DNA of 64,000 nt from Sphingobacterium micropteri. Its GTDB lineage: Bacteria; Bacteroidota; Bacteroidia; Sphingobacteriales; Sphingobacteriaceae. Below are positions 1 through 9,119 of this stretch, piece after piece. The position numbers and the translations under genes are program-made. How positions within the stretch are numbered: position 1 is the first letter of the stretch; every line of letters begins with the position of its first letter. The notes beneath the pieces were generated by a model. It was not told where the DNA came from, ran no database searches, and saw only the letters and a list, made by a program, of their open reading frames with translations. The stretch lies in assembly GCF_014692515.1 (NCBI RefSeq), contig NZ_JACOIK010000001.1, forward strand, positions 186,001-250,000, given 5' to 3'.

Positions 1-1
1 A

Positions 2-1930
2 GGGGGATATGTGAGAATGACAACCGGTAATGACGGCTACGCCAAAGCGACGATCGGGTATAACACAGGTTTACAAGGTAAATGGGGATTGTCGTTTATG
101 CTCGATGGCTGGAGAGGTGATCGAAAATATGCTATCGGAACAGCTGGCGCAGGGCAGAACTATTTCGTCTCTGTTGGTTTTAAACCAAATGACAATCATA
201 ATTTTAATTTCATGGTTTTGGGTTCGCCGCAATGGCATGATCAAAACTATTCGAAACCATTAGAATCCTCTTATAGGAATAACGGAGCGATCTTAGCGAC
301 ACCGGGTTACGATATTACTGGAGTGAAAGGAAACTCAAACTACGGTTGGTATAATGGCGAAGGTCTTTCCCAAAGAAGAAACTATTATCATAAACCAGTG
401 AGCAATTTAAACTGGGATTGGACAATAAGCGAGAAATCTTCCTTATCTACCGTAATTTATGCTTCGGTCGGAAAGGGTGGAGGAACAGGACTTCTAGGGA
501 ATGGTCCCGGATATACGCCTAATGGTTTCTCCGCGGAAAACGGAACAACGAATTGGGATGCGTTGGCTGAATTAAATGCTGGATTGCCTGGTGGTATATC
601 CAATGGAAATAACGGAACAGTTTTAAGAGCTTCAGCTAATAACCATTTTTGGTACGGTTTAGTGACAAACTATACTTTTGATACGCAAAAGAATTGGTCT
701 TTTAATGTGGGAACTGATTTACGTTTTTATGAGGGAGATCATTTTCAACAACTGATAAATCTTCTAGGGACTAACGGACGGAGAGCTGGTTCAGCGGATT
801 ATAATGTTAATCGTCCAGAGGACTACGCCGTATCCAAAACCTTTTCAACTAATCCGTGGTCTGCTTTGTTCAAGAGTGCAAAAGTTGATGAGCGTGTAGG
901 ATATGACAATTCAGAAAAGATTAACTACCAAGGGTTATTCGGACAAGCAGAGTACAGCAGTGACAGTTTCACTGCTTTTATTCAAGGATCGATATCTAAT
1001 CAATCTTACCAGAAGATAGACCGTTGGAATTATATTGGAGAAGCTAAGTCTGATTTTGAAAAGAAATTTGGTTACAACATCAAAGGAGGTGCTTCTTATA
1101 GCATCGCTGATGACCATACATTCTTTGCAAATATTGGAAAGTATTCTCGTCAGCCATTCCTAGATAATATGTTCGTCTCTAACACGGTGGATCTAGCAGA
1201 TCCGGCGGTAGATAATGAAGAAATTTTTGGGATCGAGGGTGGATATAAATTTGATAATTCCATTTTCCGTTTGAACCTTAATGCATATTATACAAAATGG
1301 GATAATCGTTTTACCGCTTATTCTTCTGATTTTTATGAAGTGGGTGGAACAGAATATGATGACGTAACCTATCTGTTTACTGGCGTTGGTCAACTACACA
1401 AAGGATTGGAGTTGGATTTCGATGCCAAAATTCTTCCGACGCTGACACTGAGAGGTTATGGGTCTATTGGAAACTGGAAATACGATGGAGAATCACCTTA
1501 CCGCGTCCGTGATAATGACTCCTTTAATATTATTTTTGAAGATGAAGACGGACAAGACTTGACCGGTGTTCGTGTGGGTAATGCAGCACAGACAACAGTT
1601 GGCTTAGGAGCAAAATATTATATATTACCTCATTTTTCTATCGATGCAGACTTCAACCATTATGCTAGACTTTATGGTAACGTGGATATAGAAGATGTCA
1701 TTGAATCGGCATTAGAGAATGAAGTATATCAATCGGAAAAGCTAGATAATTATAATATTGTAGATTTTGGGTTAAGCTATACTTTTAACTTAAAAAATGG
1801 TCAACATGTTAAGTTTAGAGGGAATATCAAAAATCTTCTTAATGAAGAATATTTCTCCAGAAGAGATGGATTTGGTTATTTCTATGGTTTGGGTACAACC
1901 TGGAATGCAGGATTGACTTACAGTTTTTAG
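2..1930 (+). CDS. TonB-dependent receptor, C-terminal part (cut by window edge)
   Basis: This is the beta-barrel part of an outer-membrane TonB-dependent receptor, which would import a substrate too large for porins. The frame is open to the left edge (GGY precedes the first GTG/ATG), so the N-terminus and plug domain lie outside the window and the GTG at 11 is not the true start. About 640 residues are visible. They alternate short polar turns with aromatic-rich strands, as expected of a barrel. Near residue 370 there is a KYSRQPFLDNMF segment that corresponds to the conserved late-barrel region, and the protein ends NAGLTYSF with a terminal Phe, the usual outer-membrane protein signature. 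A strong hairpin terminator follows 24 bp after the stop. The substrate cannot be deduced. Family call is firm; the subfamily is unknown. Confidence 0.9.
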   Translation, partial: GGYVRMTTGNDGYAKATIGYNTGLQGKWGLSFMLDGWRGDRKYAIGTAGAGQNYFVSVGFKPNDNHNFNFMVLGSPQWHDQNYSKPLESSYRNNGAILATPGYDITGVKGNSNYGWYNGEGLSQRRNYYHKPVSNLNWDWTISEKSSLSTVIYASVGKGGGTGLLGNGPGYTPNGFSAENGTTNWDALAELNAGLPGGISNGNNGTVLRASANNHFWYGLVTNYTFDTQKNWSFNVGTDLRFYEGDHFQQLINLLGTNGRRAGSADYNVNRPEDYAVSKTFSTNPWSALFKSAKVDERVGYDNSEKINYQGLFGQAEYSSDSFTAFIQGSISNQSYQKIDRWNYIGEAKSDFEKKFGYNIKGGASYSIADDHTFFANIGKYSRQPFLDNMFVSNTVDLADPAVDNEEIFGIEGGYKFDNSIFRLNLNAYYTKWDNRFTAYSSDFYEVGGTEYDDVTYLFTGVGQLHKGLELDFDAKILPTLTLRGYGSIGNWKYDGESPYRVRDNDSFNIIFEDEDGQDLTGVRVGNAAQTTVGLGAKYYILPHFSIDADFNHYARLYGNVDIEDVIESALENEVYQSEKLDNYNIVDFGLSYTFNLKNGQHVKFRGNIKNLLNEEYFSRRDGFGYFYGLGTTWNAGLTYSF

Positions 1931-1954
1931 TCCGTTTGTAGCCAAAAAAGTTTT

Positions 1955-1990
1955 AAGCAGAGCCGCGATTTTCGCGGTTCTGCTTTTTAT
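1955..1990 (+). terminator. Rho-independent terminator after the TonB receptor
   Basis: A 14-bp stem (AAGCAGAGCCGCGA pairing with TCGCGGTTCTGCTT, one G-T wobble) encloses a 3-nt loop and runs into a T-tract. It lies 24 bp downstream of the receptor stop codon. Confidence 0.9.
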
Positions 1991-2605
1991 ATAATACCGC
2001 GCAATAACTATTGCTGCAACTACAGCAGTATAAACTACTATCAAGACAATGTAGTAGGGAAACCTAATGCACTAGCTCTATGACACAATGGTATATCTTG
2101 CTCGCGTAATCCACCAAAGCGCATACACAATCCCTTTTCCGCTACGCAGTTTGTTTTAATCGGTATCAGTTTCACGACAAAGTTTATGCAAAAATGACGA
2201 GCATCAATACATTCTCTGGCAAATCGTTTTTATTTTTCACCAATACGCCTGCATAAATTCTTAATCAGCATACATGCTGTGATAACTCTCATGCTATTTC
2301 TCGTAAAACGCATCGTTAAATTTCCAATGTGTATGTATTGCACCACTTCATGTATGCAGAGTGTGCAATAACGTATGCATTTTGGTAAATTATGCATGCA
2401 AAACGGTGAGTGTGTACTCATCTCAGAAATAGGTTTAGCGCGCTTTAAACCCATATTTTTCGATGATTTAGCCCCAAGGTGACTAAAAATGCAAAAAAAA
2501 GCGCACTTGTGCGGAAAAGTTTGCACACATAGACCCCATGTTTGATAGCAGCCTATTCTATATTTGATGCTGTAAACAATTTTTTTAAACTCTTAAATCT
2601 ATATC
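1991..2605. other. Intergenic stretch, no gene recognised
   Basis: About 615 bp between the terminator and the Fn3 gene. The only longer open frame here (2230-2526, minus) has Bacteroidota-atypical composition, no recognisable domain, no ribosome-binding context and no neighbour partner, so I do not call it. The sequence holds several ATGCAT/TGCATGC-rich words around 2270-2405 but no clear repeat, tRNA or terminator. Confidence 0.5.
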
Positions 2606-3226
2606 ATGATGGCAAAGCCTACATTATCTTCGAAAATTGGAACAGCAGCAAAGCTATTGACGTACGCGGAAAACGTGCTTAAAAAATCTATCGAAAACGC
2701 TGTGCTTTTTCCGCAGGCCGAATCCACTATCGCGGAATTGGAAGCTGCTCTGGAAGCCTACAGAAATGGCTTGGTGGAGGCTGCCTATCGTGACATGCGG
2801 CAAATTGTGATTAAAAACCAGCAGGCAGAAACATTAAAGCAGGTATTGTATCGGTATGCACTCTATGTGGAAATGGTAGCCAATGGCGATCCCAATATTA
2901 TCTTAGCGGCAGGATATATTCCGAGCAAGAGTTCCACTGTATCTATCGGATTTTCGCCAAAGCCGCATAATTTGCGCGTGGAGATATATCAAGGCGGCAA
3001 CAACGCTGTACAGTTGCGTGTCAATAGTTGGAGACCTGCCCGGTATTGCCAATTTGAATATCGCAAAGTCGGAAGCGGAAGCGAATGGACGAAAGTATTG
3101 AGCACAAAATCAAAAACGGTGATTCAAGATCTGGAACATTTGCAGGAATACGAGTTCCGGGTAACCTATCTGGGTGCTGATCCTACACCGAACTACAGTG
3201 ATACGGTGCGGTGTTATATAGTATAA
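2606..3226 (+). CDS. Fibronectin type III domain protein, function unknown
   Basis: A 206-residue protein without signal peptide. The N-terminal half (about 1-110) is predicted helical, with repeated Lys/Ala/Glu-rich stretches such as KLLTYAENVLKKSIENA. The C-terminal half (about 118-206) reads as a single Fn3-like beta-sandwich, with the typical QYEFRVTYLG and YSDTVRCYIV strands. The architecture is common in Bacteroidota as a stand-alone gene of unknown role. Two ATGs lie back to back (2606 and 2609) and either may be used. The 3' end overlaps the convergent metallophosphatase gene by 13 bp. The gene has its own upstream region and no co-directional partner. I recognise the fold but not the job. 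The absence of a signal peptide suggests a cytoplasmic location. Confidence 0.75.
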   Translation: MMAKPTLSSKIGTAAKLLTYAENVLKKSIENAVLFPQAESTIAELEAALEAYRNGLVEAAYRDMRQIVIKNQQAETLKQVLYRYALYVEMVANGDPNIILAAGYIPSKSSTVSIGFSPKPHNLRVEIYQGGNNAVQLRVNSWRPARYCQFEYRKVGSGSEWTKVLSTKSKTVIQDLEHLQEYEFRVTYLGADPTPNYSDTVRCYIV

Positions 3227-4167
3227 ACTTTTTCCTCACCAACTGTATAATGCTGTGCGATTACTTTTTTCTCCCCCGTAGCTTTGTTGAAAATAACGTC
3301 TAGACGTCCTAACCGTATGCCGGCAAAACCTGCTTGGTTTACCCATACTTCCTTGCCATCCATATCTCGTACGCGGGCGGGCTCATCCAAGAAAGTGTGG
3401 GTGTGTCCGCCCAAAATGATGTCAACATGCCGGCTAGCAGCAGCGAGTTTTAGATCATCAATCTTATCGTCGTTATATTTGTATCCTAGATGAGAAAGAC
3501 AAATGACCAAATCACATTTTTTATTTTCTTTGAGCATTTTGGCGATGCGGTTTACAACCGGAACAGGGTCGAGGTAGGTCATCCCCTTGTGGTTATTGGG
3601 ATCCACTAAGCCGGTTACGTCGATGCCGACTCCGGTGAGGCCAATGCGGATCCCCCCTTTTTCGATGATGGTATATTCTTTTGTACGACCCGCTAATGAA
3701 GTTCCCGAAAAATCATAATTTGCCGTCAAAAAAGGGAAATTAGCGTTAGGAAGTTGTTCGGCGAGTCTCTCCATCCCGTTGTCAAATTCATGATTACCAA
3801 ATGTGCCCGCTTCATAACCTAATGTAGACATTAATTCCAACTCTAACTTTCCATCAAACATGTTGAAGTAGGGAGTGCCTTGGAACATATCTCCGGAATC
3901 GACCAACAATACGTTTTTTTCCTCCCCGCGAATCTTGTTGATGAGTGTGCTTCGCCTAGCCACCCCGCCTAAACCTTGATTCCGCGAACCGTCCATTGGA
4001 AAAGGATCAATCCTGCTGTGTACATCGTTGGTGTGCAAAATCGTCAAACGTTTAGTTTTAGGAGCGGTTGCTGCTTGCGTTGGAAAGGCTCCGAATGTCG
4101 CCATCGCTGTTAACGTGAGCGATTGCTTGATAAAGCTTCTTCTATTTAATGATTTGAATTCTTCCAT
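3214..4167 (-). CDS. Tat-exported metallophosphatase, catalytic half of a split 5'-nucleotidase
   Basis: A 317-residue calcineurin-like phosphoesterase matching the N-terminal catalytic domain of UshA/5'-nucleotidases, which release phosphate and nucleoside from nucleotides outside the cytoplasm. The family metal-binding motifs are visible in order: LHTNDVHSR (about 44), DSGDMFQGT (about 90), FGNHEFDNG (about 122) and GGHTHTF (about 252). The N-terminus carries a twin-arginine signal (NRRSFIKQSL followed by a hydrophobic stretch and an AxA-like site). The family's C-terminal substrate-binding domain is missing here and is encoded by the gene immediately upstream. The start overlaps that gene by 26 bp, which points to translational coupling. 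At the 3' end it overlaps the convergent Fn3 gene. Substrate specificity is not visible. Confidence 0.88.
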   Translation of the reverse strand: MEEFKSLNRRSFIKQSLTLTAMATFGAFPTQAATAPKTKRLTILHTNDVHSRIDPFPMDGSRNQGLGGVARRSTLINKIRGEEKNVLLVDSGDMFQGTPYFNMFDGKLELELMSTLGYEAGTFGNHEFDNGMERLAEQLPNANFPFLTANYDFSGTSLAGRTKEYTIIEKGGIRIGLTGVGIDVTGLVDPNNHKGMTYLDPVPVVNRIAKMLKENKKCDLVICLSHLGYKYNDDKIDDLKLAAASRHVDIILGGHTHTFLDEPARVRDMDGKEVWVNQAGFAGIRLGRLDVIFNKATGEKKVIAQHYTVGEEKVYTI

Positions 4168-4894
4168 CTAATTGCGCTTGAACGTGCTTTCCTTGCTTTG
4201 TTATACCTGAAACATATTGCATCAAAGTTTCGCGAAGAAGTTGCGTATAATCTTCGCGAGCGATAGGTTTATCAAAAAATGTTACATAATCACCGCCATT
4301 TGCTAGATAATCATAGGTGGCGAGTTTATAATGAGCATCGGGATCGATCGGTTTGCCTTCTACCAAAAATTCCTTTGCCTTTCCATTTTCGATGACTAGC
4401 TCGATGCCACCAACCGGTTGCCCTCCAGTTTTGACCATATAATCTGCTAAACGTAACATATCGCCGCCGCTCAGTGTTAAAATGCATACTGCGTTTTCAA
4501 AGGGCATAACCTCGAATATATTGCCTACTGTTATATCTCCGGCATGGAGGTCTGCCCGAATTCCATCTTTGGTAGCAAAACTTGCCTGTACCTCTTGATC
4601 TAATTGTTTCCCTTTCCACAATAGTGCGTCTGCAAAGAAATTACCCATTAGGCTCTCCGGCGCATTGCGGTTACGCGTGATCGGACCTTCAGCATAACCG
4701 ATTATGCGGTTCATTGCGGCTTCCAATTTTGCTTTATAAGGTGCATAATAGTTTATAATACTGCTGTCAGCAACGATCGAAGTGTCAATTTGATAATATT
4801 GCCCTTTATCTACTTGGTGATGAAGTTGTGTTTTACAGGAAAATAGCCATAGCGCAATAGAAAACAAAGAGCACCACCATACAGCACGTTTCAT
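4142..4894 (-). CDS. 5'-nucleotidase C-terminal-domain lipoprotein
   Basis: A 250-residue predicted lipoprotein (signal ending LWLFSCK, lipobox Cys at about 20). Its body is the 5'-nucleotidase C-terminal domain (5_nucleotid_C), which in UshA-type enzymes binds the nucleotide base. Visible family features include GNFFADALLW, KDGIRADLHAG, VMPFENAVCILTLSGGDM and YKLATYDYLANGGDYVTFF. In most relatives this domain follows the phosphatase domain on one chain. Here it is a separate, membrane-anchored protein encoded first, with the phosphatase gene overlapping its 3' end by 26 bp. I infer that the two proteins assemble in the periplasm. The N-terminus begins MKRAVWWCSLF and there is no good alternative start. 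Confidence 0.87.
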   Translation of the reverse strand: MKRAVWWCSLFSIALWLFSCKTQLHHQVDKGQYYQIDTSIVADSSIINYYAPYKAKLEAAMNRIIGYAEGPITRNRNAPESLMGNFFADALLWKGKQLDQEVQASFATKDGIRADLHAGDITVGNIFEVMPFENAVCILTLSGGDMLRLADYMVKTGGQPVGGIELVIENGKAKEFLVEGKPIDPDAHYKLATYDYLANGGDYVTFFDKPIAREDYTQLLRETLMQYVSGITKQGKHVQAQLDGRIQIIK

Positions 4895-4928
4895 AACTTG
4901 AAATTTTTAGTAAAGCTAAAGATTAAAA

Positions 4929-4962
4929 ACAAAAAGAAGAACATTTGTTGTTCTCCTTTTTG
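4929..4962 (-). terminator. Hairpin terminator downstream of the PfpI gene
   Basis: A 13-bp stem (AAAAAGAAGAACA against TGTTCTCCTTTTT, one mismatch) is flanked by T-rich sequence on both strands. On the minus strand it follows the PfpI stop by about 37 bp and precedes the 5'-nucleotidase pair. Confidence 0.65.
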
Positions 4963-4998
4963 TTGTGTTTTCGTTAAAAAATAGTTGCTCCCGGAGCA

Positions 4999-5559
4999 TT
5001 ATGCATGTTGTCCATTGTGTGTTCCTTCCGCATATTCTTCTACAATTTTCCGATTAAAAGCAGGAAGGTCGTCTGGTGTGCGGCTTGTTACCAACCCCTG
5101 ATCTGTCACCACCTGCGTATCTTCCCAACGTGCTTTTGCATTAATCAAATCTTTTTTGATAGCTGCCACTGAAGTGAGTTTGCGTCCCTCCACAACCTCC
5201 GCATCGATCAATACTTGAGGTCCGTGGCAGATGGCTGCAACAGGTTTGCCGGCAGCAAAAAAATCACGTACAAAAGAAAGTGCTCTTTCATTTGTGCGTA
5301 ATTTATCCGGATTGATTACGCCTCCCGGAATCAGCAATCCATCATAGTCATCGATTCTTGCTTGATTTAACGGTATGTCAACCGGATATTCCTCATCCCA
5401 CTCATCGCCTTTTTTCGAGCGCACAACCTTTTCTTGCGGCGAAACGATATCTACCTGTGCGCCCTCATTTTTCAAAGCCTCTTTCGGACTGGTCAATTCG
5501 ATTTGTTCAAAACCATCTTCCGTCAAGATGGCGATTCTTTTTCCATTTAATTTTCCCAT
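4999..5559 (-). CDS. DJ-1/PfpI family protein (type 1 glutamine amidotransferase-like)
   Basis: A 186-residue PfpI-type protein. Members are described as proteases, chaperones or deglycases, and the true activity is debated. The nucleophile elbow AAICHGPQ is present, with Cys111 followed by His112, together with an acidic residue in DGFEQIE (about 18) and the LLIPGG segment (about 75). The frame is open further upstream to an ATG at 5604. I chose the ATG at 5559 because the protein then starts MGKLNGKRIAIL, the usual family N-terminus; the extra 15 residues look unrelated. The gene has its own terminator and is not coupled to neighbours. A general stress role is typical of the family but not shown here. 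Confidence 0.9.
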   Translation of the reverse strand: MGKLNGKRIAILTEDGFEQIELTSPKEALKNEGAQVDIVSPQEKVVRSKKGDEWDEEYPVDIPLNQARIDDYDGLLIPGGVINPDKLRTNERALSFVRDFFAAGKPVAAICHGPQVLIDAEVVEGRKLTSVAAIKKDLINAKARWEDTQVVTDQGLVTSRTPDDLPAFNRKIVEEYAEGTHNGQHA

Positions 5560-5847
5560 AGCACTTATCTTTTTAAAATTTTTACTTAGACATTCTTTAA
5601 TCAAAGAACAACCGAAGAATTATCTAGTTCTGAGAAATTTAAAATACTGACACTGTCATTATTTACGGACTTTAATTAAGTGTCTCAAATGTTCTACCCC
5701 AACTATTGAAGCATCGTATTTTAATTTTAAAAAAGCGGAAAATACGTGGGACAACGTAATTCTACCTGTTTTGTAACGCTTAAGAAACAAGGAAGCTCTT
5801 TTGTGCATTCTATTTTAAGGAGATAGATAAGAAATAGACGAAATAAT

Positions 5848-7374
5848 ATGCAAAGAGACGGAATAAACAGGAGTATTTGGCAAGAGGTTGCTGCGCCAAA
5901 ACTCTCCGCGCCCCGCGATCAAGAGCATGTCGAAGTAATTATTGTCGGTGCGGGTATCACCGGACTTACAGCAGCGTTAAAGCTGAAGGAAGCCGGTAAA
6001 AGCTGTGTCGTTATGGAAGCAAATACGATTGGATTTGGTACCACGGGTGGTACTTCTGCACATATAAATACGGTACTTGATACACCTTACACCGATATTA
6101 TAGAACAACACGGTTTGGAAGGGGCGCGCGCGGTGTTGGCATCCACACGGAAAGCGATATCAATCATCAAGGAAAATAAAGACCGATATAAAATTGATTG
6201 TGACTTTATGTCCTGTTTGGGGTTTATGTATGCTGAAAATGATGAAGAGAAGAAAGAGCTTGCCGAAATAAAAGATGCATTGGAACAAATAGGGATTCCC
6301 TGTTCTGAAGTGGATGAAATTCCTGTTCCAGCGTCCTTTATTTATGGCATCGAATTTGATGAACAGGGGCGATTCCATCCTACTAAATACCTCGCTGGAC
6401 TCGCCAACGCTTACAACAGTTTAGGCGGGCAAATCAGGGAAGGAACGATCGTGCAACAGGTGAAGGAGGAAAATGATGTGTTGTTTGTTAAAACCGCTGA
6501 TGACGTTGTTTTTACTTCCGATTTTGTGCTATATGCTACACACACACCACCGGGTATACAATTGATGAATTTTCGCTTAGCGCCTTATAGAAGTTATATA
6601 CAGGTATGGGAATTAGTTCGCCCGATAGATTTTCCGGAAGCGTTGGTATACGATATGCAGGAGCCTTTCCATTATTTCCGAACAGTAGAACATGGAGATA
6701 AATCCTATCTTTTAGTAGGTGGGCAGGATCATAAAACGGCTCACCATGACAACGAAAAAAAGAACTTTCGTGAGCTGGAAGCACATATACGAAGTCTCTA
6801 TACTGTCAATAAAAAGATATATGAATGGTCGTCTCAATATTATGAGAGTCAAGATAGCTTGCCTTTTATCGGTTATTACCCTGGTAAGAAACATCACCGG
6901 GAGTTGCTATCGACGGGTTACGGTGGGAACGGCATGATTTTCGGGACATTGGGGGGCTCTATGATGGCAGATCTGGTATTGCATGGGAAGACAGATTTTC
7001 AAGACATTTATTCGCCTAGTCGTGTAGGACCCCTTTCGGCAATGCGTGATCTACTTGTCGAAAACTACGATGTAGCAAAACACTTTGTAAAAGACCGTCT
7101 CTTTTTGGAAGAGATAGACGAGCTAGCTGAATTGAGCCGTGGCGAAGGAAAGATATTGAATTATCAAGGGAAAAGGATAGGACTGTTCAAAGATGAGAAG
7201 GGTGAGTTGTTTGCTATTGACCCGGTATGTCGTCATGCAGCGTGTATTGTAAAATGGAATAACACCGAGCGAAGCTGGGACTGCCCATGTCATGGAGCGC
7301 GGTATGCTCCGGATGGAAGCCTGCTTAATGGACCTTCTGTCGCACCGCTAAAAGTATGGCAATTGGAAAGGTAG
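5848..7374 (+). CDS. FAD-dependent oxidoreductase with C-terminal Rieske [2Fe-2S] domain
   Basis: A 508-residue fusion. Residues about 28-390 form a DadA/DAO-like FAD oxidoreductase, with the dinucleotide-binding GAGITG at 34-39 and a late FAD-contact stretch TGYGGNGMIFGT. Residues about 425-508 form a Rieske domain whose four iron-sulfur ligands are all visible: C461-x-H463 and C479-P-C-H482. The substrate is unknown. The family is often annotated only as FAD-binding oxidoreductase plus Rieske. A paralogue lacking the Rieske domain lies at 24942-26147, with the same SSATT/GTTGGTSAH-type N-terminal region. The gene is monocistronic on the plus strand and ends 4 bp before a convergent gene. 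A cytoplasmic location is likely, as there is no signal peptide. Confidence 0.9.
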   Translation: MQRDGINRSIWQEVAAPKLSAPRDQEHVEVIIVGAGITGLTAALKLKEAGKSCVVMEANTIGFGTTGGTSAHINTVLDTPYTDIIEQHGLEGARAVLASTRKAISIIKENKDRYKIDCDFMSCLGFMYAENDEEKKELAEIKDALEQIGIPCSEVDEIPVPASFIYGIEFDEQGRFHPTKYLAGLANAYNSLGGQIREGTIVQQVKEENDVLFVKTADDVVFTSDFVLYATHTPPGIQLMNFRLAPYRSYIQVWELVRPIDFPEALVYDMQEPFHYFRTVEHGDKSYLLVGGQDHKTAHHDNEKKNFRELEAHIRSLYTVNKKIYEWSSQYYESQDSLPFIGYYPGKKHHRELLSTGYGGNGMIFGTLGGSMMADLVLHGKTDFQDIYSPSRVGPLSAMRDLLVENYDVAKHFVKDRLFLEEIDELAELSRGEGKILNYQGKRIGLFKDEKGELFAIDPVCRHAACIVKWNNTERSWDCPCHGARYAPDGSLLNGPSVAPLKVWQLER

Positions 7375-7378
7375 CCGG

Positions 7379-8494
7379 TTACCTCTTCCGCTTCCAAAAT
7401 GATTTTTTAGCTTTTTTATCGCTGCCTATCAAATAGCCATAAGGCTGCAATCGGGGAATGCGGTCGCATATAATCTTGATCATACCCGTAACCGGAATGG
7501 CAAGTATCATGCCCGGAATACCCCACACCGCTTCTGCTGCCACTAAACTGAATATAGTAAACAACGGATTGATGTTAACCTCATTTCCTACGATAAGCGG
7601 CTCCAGCAGATACGTTTGAACAAATTGGACAAAGCCATATATCAATATAACCCCTACGATCATATTGGTATCACCACCTTGCGCCGTTACGCCCACTATC
7701 GTTATGGCCGTGCCTGTTAGGTTTCCTATGAAAGGAACAAGCTCTAATAATCCGCATATCACGGCAAAAAATAATGCATTTTCGACGCCAATGGCTGTAA
7801 ACCCGAATCCATAAAGAATCCATAACACGACGATCATTTTGGCAAGCCCCGTTATATAATGAGCTGCTACCTGGCTTGCCGATTCGGCGATCTCGATCGT
7901 TTTTTCCCGGTCTTTGGATGGCGTTATTTTAAGCAAAAAGGTTTTCAGTCGAGCACGGTAGACGAGTAAAAGGTAAGTATACACCATCACTAAGATGAAA
8001 TCCACAAGCAAACCAAAAAAGCCCGATGCCAGCTGTTGTACGGTGGAACCGTCTGTCGGTTGGCTTTTCATCTGCTCTTCCGCTATGGCTTGCTGTTTGG
8101 CCTGATCGATATCCAACCGATCCTGTATCCAGTGCTGTAAGCTGGAAAGTATCTGCGACAGGTTTTGCTTCAACGAACTGATTTGTTCGGCAAAATTTTG
8201 CAGCTGCCAACTCAACAGGAAGCCAATTCCTACAAGGCATACTATTAGTATACCGACCGCGATCAACGCAGTTGCCCAGCGAGGCATCCCTTTCTTTTCC
8301 ATCCATACGGAAGGTGCGACAAACAACATGGATAAAATGCAGGCGATGGCCAGTGGAGCCAATATGCCTTTGCCATAATATAAGATAACTACAATTAAAA
8401 CGAGGATGAAGGTTATTTGTAAAACTTTAGAAATTGATTTGCCCATGTTGTTTTTGTGAAGGTCCTTTACTTTTGAGTTGGTCATGGTGTGCAT
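7379..8494 (-). CDS. AI-2E family transporter (PerM-like membrane protein)
   Basis: A 371-residue multispanning membrane protein of the AI-2E/PerM (UPF0118) family. It has about eight hydrophobic segments, a soluble region at about 115-160, and the typical C-terminal block LELVPFIGNLTGTAIT followed by LLEPLIVGNEVNINPL. Some members export autoinducer-2 and others act in Na+/H+ exchange, so the cargo is unknown. The start ATG shares a base with the stop of the upstream gene (TAATG), implying translational coupling. An internal ATG at 8446 (MGKSISKV) would remove 16 polar residues and is an alternative start. A second family member is at 19550-20593. The C-terminus is strongly basic (KKAKKSFWKRKR). 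Confidence 0.88.
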   Translation of the reverse strand: MHTMTNSKVKDLHKNNMGKSISKVLQITFILVLIVVILYYGKGILAPLAIACILSMLFVAPSVWMEKKGMPRWATALIAVGILIVCLVGIGFLLSWQLQNFAEQISSLKQNLSQILSSLQHWIQDRLDIDQAKQQAIAEEQMKSQPTDGSTVQQLASGFFGLLVDFILVMVYTYLLLVYRARLKTFLLKITPSKDREKTIEIAESASQVAAHYITGLAKMIVVLWILYGFGFTAIGVENALFFAVICGLLELVPFIGNLTGTAITIVGVTAQGGDTNMIVGVILIYGFVQFVQTYLLEPLIVGNEVNINPLFTIFSLVAAEAVWGIPGMILAIPVTGMIKIICDRIPRLQPYGYLIGSDKKAKKSFWKRKR

Positions 8495-9099
8495 TAGTCG
8501 TTGTCAACGTCGCCGAGGCCTTCAACTAACGCTTTCCACTGTGGAAATGATGCGCCCATTTTTGCACCTAAACCCACCATAAAATTTCGCAAATTGTCCA
8601 GTATGGATGCATTGTCGGTATTGATGATTTCATTACGTCCGGCGTAGTGCAGATAAATATGACTGCCTTTTTGTTCGACAAGAAAAGACGAAGTGGCTAG
8701 TTGCTTGAAAAAGTGCGCTGTATCTGTACTACCCTGCGTTGGGTCGGCAGAAGGTCTTAGGGTTAAAAGGATACTAGCACCTTCGGTATCGGTGGTTTCC
8801 GTGATATCTTCTACTTGTACCCAATCGTATCCTTTGGCTGACGGGAGTCCAGGACCAGGGATATCTATTCGAATATAGTCCCCTTTTTGAACAATGCGCT
8901 CCATTGTGCTATTGGAAGCATCCTTGATGGTAAATGTGGCGGAGAGCGCTTTGGTAATCTCGTTCCAACGATTAACATCCAATAACCTGCTTCTTATGCG
9001 CTCAAAAAATCTCGTAGCCTCCTCGTGGGATGATAGATTTACGGACTTGAAACAGTCTAGGGATTTACCCGCTACCTGCTTCGGAATATTCTTTTCCAT
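8494..9099 (-). CDS. Hypothetical protein coupled to the AI-2E gene
   Basis: A 201-residue soluble protein that I do not recognise. It has no signal peptide or membrane segment. The sequence is mixed alpha/beta. The middle (about 70-150) looks like a compact beta-rich domain (GDYIRIDIPGPG, YDWVQVEDITET, SILLTLRPSADP), and the C-terminus is helical (LRNFMVGLGAKMGASFPQWKALVEGLG). The pattern IRIDIPGPG...DWVQVE...LRPS is one I associate with conserved Bacteroidota proteins of unknown function. Its stop codon overlaps the start of the AI-2E gene (TAATG), and the acidic gene at 9120-9521 ends 20 bp upstream, so the three are likely co-transcribed. Confidence 0.7.
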   Translation of the reverse strand: MEKNIPKQVAGKSLDCFKSVNLSSHEEATRFFERIRSRLLDVNRWNEITKALSATFTIKDASNSTMERIVQKGDYIRIDIPGPGLPSAKGYDWVQVEDITETTDTEGASILLTLRPSADPTQGSTDTAHFFKQLATSSFLVEQKGSHIYLHYAGRNEIINTDNASILDNLRNFMVGLGAKMGASFPQWKALVEGLGDVDND

Positions 9100-9119
9100 A
9101 TGCTTGTTTTTATTTTCAT

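Noticed and set aside
2230..2526. Minus-strand frame of 98 codons between the TonB receptor and the Fn3 gene
   Set aside because: The translation is rich in Cys, His and Met, has no recognisable motif, and no neighbour shares its direction. Likely chance.
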